A stretch of 64,000 bases of DNA from Orthonyx spaldingii (taxonomy: Eukaryota; Chordata; Aves; Passeriformes; Orthonychidae): contig VZTJ01002533.1 of the NCBI GenBank assembly GCA_013397795.1, positions 521,317 through 585,316 on the forward strand, in the 5' to 3' direction. Both the position numbers and the translations under genes were made by a program. The notes under the pieces were generated by a model. It worked only from the letters and a program-made list of their open reading frames with translations. It did not search any database and had not been told where the DNA came from. Positions 35,434 through 46,098 of this stretch are shown here, piece after piece. Position 1 is the first letter of the stretch. Each line of letters starts with the position of its first letter.

Positions 35434-36450
35434 ACTGGCCTTATAGAACAGGAAAGTTATGGCTGTTGTCAGAGGCAGAACACATTGGGCAAGAGCAGGG
35501 GACCTTGCACATTCTCTTTGACATAACATACCTTATATAATGTTTCCAAAATGTATTTTTTTTTTCCCCAAGTGGCTGGGGTTGGGACCCAATTTAAGAC
35601 AACTGCATTAGGGGTCTGCTTCTTAATGTCCACTGGGTTCTCCCTGTAAGTGGTGGTGATCTAGGGGCCCTGCTCAATCACCCAAACAAGAACACCTCTT
35701 GCCACCTGAGAGGCAGTGGGGTACCTTGCCTGGTCTCTGACTGCTGGTCCAGAAGAACCCTGAGTATGTTGTGGGTCTGATGTTTTATCTGCCAGCCCCA
35801 CATGCCTCTGCTACCTCAAACACCTCCATACCTACCTGAGAGTGTCTGAATATTGCCACTACCCAATGTAAGCAGAGGGGGAGACCCTGTTAGCTCACCC
35901 TAAAGTCCATTGTCTGAGCAGCTGAAATGCACTCTCAGCTCCATTGGCAGTGCTGACCAGATGAGTCAGGCAAGGGGATGCTGATAGATGGGTGTCTGAT
36001 GGCACCTGGGACACTCAAAGGTATGCAGGACTATCCAAAAACCTATGACACAGAACTTCTAAGAGTACATGACTCCTGGAAATGGCAGCTGGAGGAAAAA
36101 CAGGGTGCACTAAGTGTCTTGTCCCACTGGAGATGACATTCAAGCAACTGAAACATCTCAAATCTTGACCAACCACAGTGGAGTCTTAGACACCAAAAGT
36201 GGAAGTAAACATCTCTTTTTAAATACTTACAATTAGGAGTATTGGAGTGAATCCCACCTGGTAAAGGCAGGATAACTGTGCCCAGGATGGGTGGGTGGCA
36301 GGTGCCATTTCATGTGCAGTTCTGCTCCATTTCCAGCTGCTGCTCCAGGCGAGCACCACCATCCCACAGGTTCTGTGCAGCAGCTGCCAGCTCCGGGAAG
36401 ATATCTCAGCTATCTGTGGGCGTTGCAAATAACACTTGACACCTCTGAAT
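35434..36450. other. GC-richer segment of unknown nature
   Basis: From about 35570 to 36440 the composition becomes richer in G and C than on either side. It starts after a T/C tract (35554-35570). Stops occur in all frames; the longest frame is 69 codons. It directly follows an LTR, but no primer-binding site or viral domain is evident. It may be an old transposon unknown to me or unique DNA. Confidence 0.3.
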
Positions 36451-37751
36451 AGGCAACTGACTCAAGCCTCGAGATTCATTCAAGTAGTCTATCAAACAAA
36501 AAAGGAAACTCCAACACTGCTGTGCTATGAAATGCTATGCTTAGAATCTGCATAATTGCAAATAATAGAGTTAAAATGCCTTTTGACTATATTTGCTGTG
36601 ATGAACTAAAATGGAGTCATCATATAATCGTCAATAACTGAAGGAAAACAACTGTTGTACAAAACCTGAGAGCTATAAGTGATGCTAAAAATGCCAACAA
36701 AAAATTCCACTAAAAAGAAGAAAACTAAATAAAACCTACTGTGAACTTCATAAAAAAATCTAGAAGAAATCTGGCTGATCCCATGAAGCAGATAAACTAT
36801 ACATGTGATGGAGGGATATTAAATTGATTATATGAGAAAACAGACTGACAGCTCCCTGGCTGAGTCTCTGAACTCTTCAACTAAAAAAGATGTTAGAGTT
36901 CAGGTTTTGGTTCCAATAACTTGCCTAACTTTCATTAAAACATGCAACATTGGCAGTATTAGTTGGATTCCACAGAAAATCTTTTTTAGCAAAGATTTCC
37001 CCATGAAAATTTTCACGATGACCTACCAGGGCTTCATTCAGTGTAAGTGGTTATTAAGTCCTTTTTTCACAGAGCAGGGCACACTGGTCAGCTGCACCTC
37101 CCCAGCACTCCTTGCACTACTGAAAAATTGGTTACATCTTCACATTTGCATTTACATGACATTTAAGTGTTATCTTTTTTATGTGTGATGTTCACTGTGC
37201 AAACATAGCTATTATACCTTTCCTAAATGCATAATTTATTTTTTTTTCTCTCCCTGGAACATCTGCAATAGTTTCTGAAGTTGATGACACTCAGATGTTT
37301 GTCATATCCTCACAGCTAACACATAGAAATGGTTGCTTGAACTCTCCAAATTAAAGTGCAAACTGAACCAGACTCACAGAAATTAACAGCAATTGTTCCA
37401 GTCTAAGACAGCTCTGCAAAGAGGAGAACGGATCTGTTTTACTTTGCTTTTGAGAAGAGTAGGAACCCAACATTCAGCTTCTATGTCTTGGTGGGCACAG
37501 TAATGAAGAGGTGAACAGTGCTAGAAAACTGTGCTTTAGGAGTCTGTGAGTATGTGACTACATCTTAGGTTCTGTGATAACAATTAATACATTTCCTGGA
37601 AAAAGTCGATTCTTTTTTTGACTGATTGTGCATGGCAACTGGAAAAGATAAAAGTCATAGAGTCTGGAAATCTATAATATCACAAAATCTTAATTTAAAA
37701 CAGAGATATGGATCTTCAGAGACTAAGTTGGTAAATTTCATCAGTATAGAG
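36451..37751. other. AT-rich non-coding DNA, no gene seen
   Basis: No exon or transposon recognised. A 118-codon plus-strand frame at 36832-37188 has no domain or conserved pattern. Confidence 0.4.
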
Positions 37752-38428
37752 TCATAGAATCATGGAATTTTTGGTTTGGAAATACCTCTAAGATCATCAA
37801 GTCCAAACCTTAATCCAGCACTGCCAAGTCCACCATGAAACCATGTCCCTCCATACCACACATCTCTTAAACACCTGCAGGGATGGTGACTCAACCACAT
37901 CTCTGGGCAACTTCTTCCAATGTTTGATAATCCTTTAGGTGAAGCAATTTTTCCTAATATCCAATCTAAACCTCCCCTGGTGCAACTTGAGGCCATTTCC
38001 TCTTGTCATGTCACTTGCTGACTGGGAGAAGAGACTGACCCTCACCCGGATACAACCTCTGGGTAGCTGCAGTGAGCAATAAGGTCATCCCTGAGCCTCC
38101 TTTTCCTGTGGCTCTCAGCTGCTCCTTGTTGGACTTGTGCTCCAGACCCTTCCCCAGCTCTGTCGCTCTTCCCTGGATGAGCTCCAGCACCTCCATGTAC
38201 TTTTTGAATTGAGAAACCCAAAACTGGACACAGGATCCAAAGTGTGGCCTCCCCAGTGCCCAGCACAGAGGGACAATCACTGCCCTGCTCCTGCTGGCCA
38301 CACAATTGCTGACACAGAAGGCCAGGATGCCACTGGCCTTCTTGTCCACCTGGGCACACGCTGTGTCATGTTTGCTCTCCAGCCACTCTGCCCCCGGCCT
38401 GGAGCACCGCAGGGGCTTGTTGGGACAT
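37752..38428 (-). mobile_element. CR1 LINE 3' part, about 680 bp
   Basis: Begins on the plus strand with the CR1 terminus TCATAGAATCATGGAATTTT and continues through AAGATCATCAAGTCCAAACC, AAACACCTGCAGGGATGGTG, CCTAATATCCAATCTAAACC and CTTCCCTGGATGAGCTCCAG to the RT C-terminal coding part (GTGTGGCCTCCCCAGTGCCC at 38242-38261). Orientation is minus. The coding part belongs to the same GC-rich subfamily as 902-1765. The upstream truncation is at about 38428. Confidence 0.95.
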
Positions 38429-38661
38429 GAGGGAAGTAGGAATATATCCATGGAGTTGCACTAATTTACACCAGTTGATGGTCTGCCTGATGCAGTCTAG
38501 TAGTCTTTCGCCAGTGGTAGACAAAAATGGTTCTAAATGTAATAAAAAAATACAGATTGGCTACCTTATTTTTAAAGAGGATTTGAGAAGACTGTTGCAA
38601 TTGCAACTGCAATCATTGCCTTGTGTTCTCCTTTGCAAATCCATCTGCTGTTTCTTACCTG

Positions 38662-38688
38662 ATAACCCTTATAACCCTAATAACCCAA
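38662..38688. repeat. 9-bp tandem repeat, three units
   Basis: ATAACCCTT, ATAACCCTA and ATAACCCAA follow each other directly. They vary only in the last two bases. The CCCTAATAACCC text looks telomere-like, but the period is 9, not 6. Confidence 0.85.
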
Positions 38689-39995
38689 CTGGAAATCTTG
38701 CAGCCTTGCAGGGCTCCTATTTCTACCTAGGAGCACATTTTCAGCCATATTTCAAAACAAAGTAAGATGATGTAGTGATCCATCATTGTAACTCCTAGCT
38801 AATATTAACACCACTATTACAGATTGTTCCTAATTAAGAGGGAATACTAATCATTTGAATAAGCCACAGAAGACAAAAAGAGGAGCAGATAGCAAAAAAA
38901 ATCTAGTTAAACTTAGAAATTACTTGTGCTTTCTAAAGAAAACATGAAAGCAGTCAAAAAATTGAGGCCAGTGGTGACTAAAAGTGAGGATTTTCCTTTG
39001 TACCTTGCAACTGTGATACCAGGTCTCAGTACAAGGTGCTTTAAAAATAACTGTGATTACAAATGACTAAAACCTCTGTCTGTAAAAAAAAACCTCACAG
39101 AAATATAAGGAGCTTGTACTAATACACAGGAGATTCTCAGAAAGCTGATTTTTTTAGAAATATTGAGAAGGCTCCCTGTTTAAAGGGTAATTATGGGAAG
39201 AATGTATGTTTGTGCAAAGGATTTTGGCCTCAGAAAGATGCATCTAATTAAGCTGAAATTGGGAATAAAGCAGGAGAAGCAAGGTGTTCCTCACAAGAGC
39301 ACATTGATATGGAGGCTGATAGCAAACAACAATCATATTTATCATTTGCTCTCTTAGCCTTGGAAACTCAGTAAACAATAGAAGCCATGATGTATTAGAT
39401 GCCCTGTTTGTCATTATCCTGCTTGAAAAGACAGCGGCAGATAATTATTTATATCAAATATTTTCTGTGTTGCTTTTGAGGCAGAAAGTTCATTACCATG
39501 ACTCTGAATGTGTTTATTTATTCAAACAGTATTTATAATGCATCAAAATTAACTTTTTCAGTGACCATGTGAACACTGAAACAGTCAACCCTAAATGAGA
39601 TAGAGGTCCCATAACCTGCTTTATGTCTGACTTCATGATTGACACTCTTCAGTTGTCTGAGAAATTGTTCTTTCACTCGAGAAAAGATAATGAATATCTT
39701 TTAAATAATAATAATCAGGTTTTCCCATGGCAGATTTTGAGCTTTTGATGAAAACTTGAAAATACTTTGACTACGAAATGTCACATTGGAGTACTCCTGG
39801 TTGATCCAGGAATCACAGCTTATAAAGAAGAAAAGGGATCTGAGACACAGAATTCATGAGTCAAAGACACAGCCAAGCAGCCACATGTCAGCTGAAGCTG
39901 GAAACCTAAAATAGATTGAATCTGAGCTTCCCTGGGGACACTTTCATGAACATTTCATTGAATGATCATCCTTTCTTTTGAAACAGCCTCAGGGG
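38689..39995. other. Non-coding DNA, possibly conserved in part
   Basis: No gene or transposon. About 39330-39600 is AT-rich but not low-complexity (contains GACAGCGGCAGATAATTATT), a texture often seen in conserved non-coding elements. Confidence 0.3.
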
Positions 39996-40024
39996 ATTTA
40001 TTTATTTATTTATTTATTTATTTA
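39996..40024. repeat. (ATTT)n microsatellite
   Basis: Seven perfect ATTT units, followed by an A/T-rich tail. Confidence 0.95.
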
Positions 40025-41965
40025 AAATTTTTTGTTCACATTGGTTGAACTGTTGACAGACAGACTATAGACATAAACACTCATCCACTGCAGGCCAACT
40101 TGATTTTTCTCAGTGGAACTGGTCATTTACACATGAGGTGTATTTCCTTCCACTAACCCTCTAAACCATTCAATTAATTTCTTAAAAGCAGAATTTATTT
40201 GTGCTTTCTTTTGCTGCATCATATTTTATTGATCTAAAACCTCACTATTTTTTTTACCTTTTCCAATTGTGATAGATCCCAAATACCAAGGGGATACCAG
40301 CTCAGTTCTTAACATAGGTTGCATTAATATATAATTCTGTGGACATTTTTTGGCTGCAAATTACATTAAGAAATTTTTATTCCTTAATGCTTGTCCTCCC
40401 AAGAGACCTCTTCACCTGCACTGAGAAAAAAAATGCTGGTTGCTGTGCAGTAAATCTTCTCTCTGTTAAGTCACAGCCTCTCTGTCTCAGAGCCTGGTAG
40501 CTCTGTGTTATGGCTGGATTTTTTGGCCAGAGTTACATCTGACATGGGCTACCAGGGCAGATTTGGTGGTGATTTTTGGAAAACAAGAATAAATGGAAAA
40601 GTAGGCATTTCAGTGCTTTGGTATAAAGAAATGAGACTAGAGAGTTAGAGGGAGAAAATCACATTGTAGGCGTGATCCAGCTCTGAAAAATAGGTGCAAA
40701 ACTATCTCTAGTTACTAAAATAGTTTCTTGTGAGGTTTAAGTCTTTAGGAATTGGTGCTGTCTTCTATGTTGTGTTCTTGGTTTCTCGTCAGCATTCACG
40801 TTTGATTAGAGCAGTGCTTCAGGAGAATAAAAACCAAATTAATGCACCAGCTCTCACATTTTAATGCATCTGGATGCAGAGCTTGGGAAGGAGAAAGTTG
40901 GATTTCTTACATGATGCCAAACAGGGAAACAGCAGCTGAATTCCTGTATGGATGTACCAACCCACTGGATATCACACCTTAGCACTCAGTTAGCGTGCAG
41001 GTTTGGCACATGGAACCATTTCTCTGCCAGCAAGATATGAAATGCAAAAAGCAATTTGCATTGAAAGGAATCAGTTTCCCTTACTTGGAGATGTGACTCT
41101 TCCCCTGAGGGTGAAGGTGTTTGCTTTAGGATGGGCACATCACGTGTATGTGGCTACAGCCAAATGAAATGGATTTTACTTGTTGAGATCATGTAACTTA
41201 GAATCCATAAAACACCACAGCAGAACATCTCAGCCATTTTCTTCAGAGGCACACAGAGGCTGTTTCTTAATTTTCTTCCTTCTGCATGGTTTTGTGTCAG
41301 ACTGTCTTTCTAATCTATCAGCATTTATGAAATGCTCAGTTCTGAGTCCCAAGTAATTTAATTTCCTACAAAATATATAAATGGAAGATTTCTCTTTCTG
41401 TATAAATAACACATGCAGCCATTATTATGTTATCAGGAAGAGCGCAAAGAAATTAACAGGACAAAGCAAGGTAGAGAACATTAGTATATAGCTCACAAAC
41501 ATTTAGGGGTTGAAAAGAATCTCTGCCTTAATTGCTTGAAAATAAATTTCCAATTAATTAAGAAAAAAAATGAGCTAAATAAGGATTCTCAATTAATAAT
41601 CCTGAAAACTGAAATGAAATCTCAGTCATTAAACTCATGTAATGTCGCTGCACCTAATTATGATTTCCTCAGAATTCCCGTTAAATTTATATTTCACATT
41701 ATCTGAACTTAATGGACCTTTTATAACTGGAGAAGATGTAAACTTAGCCTCAGCCCCATGCATTGGACCAGTCCTCAGTGAGGAAACTACAAGTCCATGA
41801 GCAGTGTGAGTAATAAAGGAACACTGTGCTGAACGGGGTGGGGAGAATGTTAACACCTGGAGGACCACTGAAGGTGTAGCTGTGTACACATATACACATA
41901 GGTACATACAGGAGATCTTCTTTTGCTTCCTTTTCAAATACTGTCATTCATGCAGACTACAATAT
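40025..41965. other. Non-coding DNA, no gene seen
   Basis: No exon or transposon recognised. The part 41525-41745 is rich in AATTA words (CCAATTAATTAAG, TCAATTAATAATCC, CCTAATTATGA) and could be a homeodomain-bound enhancer. This is a texture-based guess. Confidence 0.3.
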
Positions 41966-42145
41966 CCTAAGGAAAAAAAGAAAAGAGAAAGAGAAAGAGT
42001 AAAACAAAAAAGAAAAGAAAAGGGAAAGGGAAAGGGAAAGGAAAAGGAAAAGGAAAAGGAAAAGGAAAAGGAAAAGGAAAAGGAAAAGGAAAAGGAAAAG
42101 GAAAAGGAAAAGGAAAAGGAAAAGGAAAAGGAAAAGGAAAAGGAA
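41966..42145. repeat. Homopurine array (GGAAAA)n with A/G-rich lead-in
   Basis: An A/G-rich lead-in (41966-42020) passes through GGGAAA units into a regular GGAAAA hexamer array up to about 42144. A TTTTTCTTTTTTTTTTTTC tract on the same strand follows at once. The plus frame reads Lys-Glu repeats and is not a gene. Confidence 0.95.
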
Positions 42146-42164
42146 TTTTTCTTTTTTTTTTTCT

Positions 42165-45100
42165 AAACCACTTTATTATTAAAAGAATAGCAGTCTTACC
42201 TTACTAATTTTCTCTAACTTTCTCTGACAATTTAATGAAGCATATTATTCATGAAAATAGACCTAGAAGGAACCTCATGCATGCAGCATGCTGTGGACTG
42301 AAGTTCTGAGCTGTATAAAGCTCATGTGCACATCTGTCAAAGCTGTATCACCTGACCAGCAGAGCTTTCGCATAACCCAAATTCCTGTTGTTTAAGGGGG
42401 AGCAAATCAGCAGCTAAAGCCAGAACACAGCAATGATTTAATTTCTCATCTGCAAAATTAACCTGGAACTCTGTTCCTTCCTCAGCTCCTCAACACACCT
42501 GGTAGGCTTTTCATGGATGTCAGACCCACTAATATTTTGTTTTCTTCTCAAACTCATCCTTAAAAATTTATGTCTAGCATCCCTCTGTATGTATCCATGT
42601 AACAATGGAGATTCCTTGGCAAACTTGGGAAACCTGTCATAGGGCAGTATTAGCCTATTAAAAATTTAAAATTAGCCCTGTGAATTAGGTAACTTCAGGT
42701 CTATGTTAATGCCCTGTGTGTAAGTTTAGAGCTCCATGAAAAGCAGGGAGGGTAAGGGGTGGAGAGGAAACTCTGCAATATCTAAAGGCAGCAAAACAAA
42801 GTGCAAATGTGGAATCACAAAGGGTTTTGTTTACTGTTGAGAGATTCTAGCAGGATTTGTTCTCCCAACAAGACAGCTGCCTGTAGGATAAATGATGGTA
42901 GAGAGACAGCTGTTTCGGGTGAGAAGGAGGAAAAATGGCAGCAAGAGAACCACAGTGAAAAAATACACAGCACAGGAAAGTAAAACCCAAGTTAAGATTT
43001 TTCAAAGGAGCAAAGTAAAGCAAGAGCATAGTTCCTGTTTGGTTCTGTTGGTGGTTTATTGCCCCTGTGGTGGGACATGAAGATCCTTAAAAGAGATGCA
43101 AAGCAAGAGATAAAAAATCTTGTTTGGATCTCCACCAGAGACAGTGAAAATACAATCTCCATCCCTATAGGAACAACCCCAGGAACAGCTTGTTCAAGAT
43201 GAGAGGGCAGGAATCAGTGTCTACAGGGCAATCCACTGTCCCATCACTGCTGGTGGAAGTTTCAGGTTTCAAATCCTAGTGCCATTTGCATTCAGTTCAG
43301 CTGCTTGAAACATGAAAGGATCATCATGAAAGGATAGATCCCAGCCCACATTTCATAAGCCTTATTTTCAAGCTCTGGGAGTATTAAACATGCCCTGGTA
43401 TGTCTGACATCAAGCTAGAGTAAAAAAACCAGAAGAACCAAAAGAAAGCACTCCACTACTCCCTTTTCTTCCTGATGAAAATGCCCATCATGTAAAATTT
43501 TGTTAATGGTGGTAAGTTCATATGGAATGAACAATGAGAATAGTTTGTCCTTTTCATATTTCTGAGTCTGAAGCTATTGCTACTTGTCCATTTCAGCTGG
43601 CTGCTGTTTAGAGCTAAAGCACGAATTGGTACTAGTGGTAAAGTGCAAGTGAGCAGCATAGACATGGAAAAGCAGTTTCTGTCTCAACAGGGTGGGAAGA
43701 TACCAAGCCATTTTAATACTTTATTCTGGATTCTGACTGTTTCTCAAGTGTGGAGCTGTCCTTTATGTACTTGACAATAACAGAGGTTGCAAAAGGATTT
43801 GGAAGGCCTCTAATAAAACCTTTAATCTATTGACAGAAGAATTTCATTAGCCAGTATCATTAACATGGTTTATACAAGTCCATGCCTTTGCCTGCATCCA
43901 GACAAAGCTATGTCTGCATTACTACTTCTGCCTTTACTACTTAGAAAGGCTTAAAGTTGGCCTTTCCATGAGCTCCCTGTGGGTATTCTCACAAGTAGTG
44001 GATTTAACACAGTGCTCGACACTGTACTGCAGCCAATAAATCCAGGGTAAGTTACTTCAGTGTTCAGTGGATTGTAATATTTTTGATTGAAGATGGGAAA
44101 TTATATCCCTCAGGCTGAGGCATCGCTCTGGAGTGACATTAGCTGCTCATCATTTTCTTACACAAATCAGGAAGGAGAGAGGTGAGACTCACAAATTTGA
44201 GCTGGAGAACTTTGTAAGATGTCAAGAGCTTCTCAACAAATCAAGGGGTGGAGCTTAAAGAAGGATGGTGATGGATGGTTTCAGATTGTCTGAAAAGCCT
44301 TTGTAGATGTGTGTGATCTTTTCTGCAGAGCAGCATCCTTCCACAGAGCCCAATTCAATAAACTGAAGATGCAGTGTGGGTTAATTATAGGCTTAAAAGG
44401 TTTAGTTGCAGCGAAAGCCTTTCCTTGCAGACATCAGAGTCTGCCCATGTCTTTTCAATGAACACTGTGGCCAGGGAAGAGAATAGGATGAGAGGATATA
44501 TCAAAAGCAAATGGCACTGTACGGTGTTAAATACTCACCAGAATCTTCATTCCAGAACTAAACCAGAGTCTCCTTTGTCCTGGTTGGAACAAAATTTGGC
44601 ATTTGTACATTTTCAAACAGAGGCATCTTTTATGGTTTGGGAGCAGAAGAGTTTTGTCAGATGCCTGGCCTGATTCTATAACTTTCTGTAGATCTTCAAG
44701 GGATTGTAGAGGGACTGCACTCCTCGTGAAGGTGGTGTAGTTAAACTCTCAACATAAGACAGGATGAATTAGGGTCACAGTGAATTTAGTAGATCTCACA
44801 GCAAGACTTTCTTTTGCCTGGCAGAAAGGCTTGCTGATGAAAGCAGAGGTCAGAACTTCACAGATGGATATCAGTGAAGATCAATTCTTCTTCCTTCAAA
44901 CACTTATCTTTAAACACAAACAGAATTTTTGAGTGTCATAAGATCAGCTTAACTACAGTCCATATAACCACAGGTACAGTGCACTGTGTGTCTCCCCCTT
45001 TTTTTTCTCATTTCTTTAAATTCCTGCAGTGTAGCAGAATATTTATCCTAAAGCAATTGTAAGCTGTTTACTTCTAGATGTGGATTTCTGCAGTTTCTGG

Positions 45101-45791
45101 ATGTGATTTAATTTGGAATCCATTTCTAATTGCATGCTTGCAGAGAAAATTCTTGATGAGTAATTTCTTTCTGTTTTACTCAATATAATGCAGTATATTT
45201 GCATATTGTGAAGCAGAACATAGCTGTCTGTGGTTTTCTCTAACTACACTCAGGAAAAAACCCTCAGCAAAAAGGGTATAATTTCCTGCTTTTTGTTTTT
45301 TTTTTTTTTAGCTGGTGGAGCCCTGAGACCTGCTTTTGTAAGTGGGAAACCTGGAGCATCAATCTTGGGGTACCCAGACAGGGCGAGGGGAAAAGAGTAG
45401 ATTTGAACATATTGTGCAGAACATATGAAAGTCAGATGCCATACAAAAAACTCCATTTCTGTTGCACAGTGCAAATTTCTCTGCTGGGTTCACCCACTGT
45501 TTGCACCACTGACGTTATCCATTGACACAAATTAGTGTTTTGTACACAGAGATCGACTCGTCCTGGTGAAGGAAACCTGCTGAAATCCATAAAAGCTCTA
45601 GAACCTGTAACAGGAGGCAGACCTTTGTCTTTTTAACACATTTGTTCTTTCCAGACCGACTAGATATCAACATCTACTTTAAAAATAAAACTTATTTCCT
45701 CTTTAATTTACCTCCCCCCTTCCCACAAAGGATGCAGTATTTTCAGCTAGAGCAGGGGAAAACTACATTCCCTTTTCCCTTCCAAAACATC
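42165..45791. other. Non-coding DNA, no gene seen
   Basis: No recognisable exon. A short stretch near 42255-42285 (ATAGACCTAGAAGGAACCT) weakly resembles an old CR1 end but is too short to call. A poly(T) run lies at about 45294-45310. Open frames are 99 codons or fewer. Confidence 0.4.
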
Positions 45792-46098
45792 TCATAGAAT
45801 CAGAGAATTGTTTGGACTGGAAGGGACCTTAAAGGTCATCTTGTTCCAAACCCCTGCCATGGGCAGGAACACATTCCACTAGACCAGGTTGCTCAGGATC
45901 CCATCCAACTCGACTTTGAGCATTTACAGGGATGGGGAATCCACAACTTCTCTGGACATCCTGTGCCAGGGCCTCACCACCCTCATAGTGAAGAATTCCT
46001 TCCTAATAGCTAATCTAAACCTATTCTCTTTCAGTTTGAAGCCACTCCCCTTTGTTTTGTCACTACATTCTCTTGTAAATAGTCTCTCTCCAATCTCA
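45792..46098 (-). mobile_element. CR1 LINE 3' end
   Basis: It starts with TCATAGAATCAGAGAATTGT and GGAAGGGACCTTAAAGGTCA, then CATTCCACTAGACCAGGTTG, GGGATGGGGAATCCACAACT, CCTCACCACCCTCATAGTGA and CTTGTAAATAGTCTCTCTCC: the reverse complement of a CR1 3' end with a little of the coding region. About 307 bp, minus orientation, moderately diverged. Confidence 0.96.

Noticed and set aside
41882..42166. Lys-Glu repeat protein
   Set aside because: It is only the GGAAAA hexamer array in translation.
42255..42300. Old CR1 end
   Set aside because: Similarity covers about 20 bp only and lacks the terminal octamer pattern.
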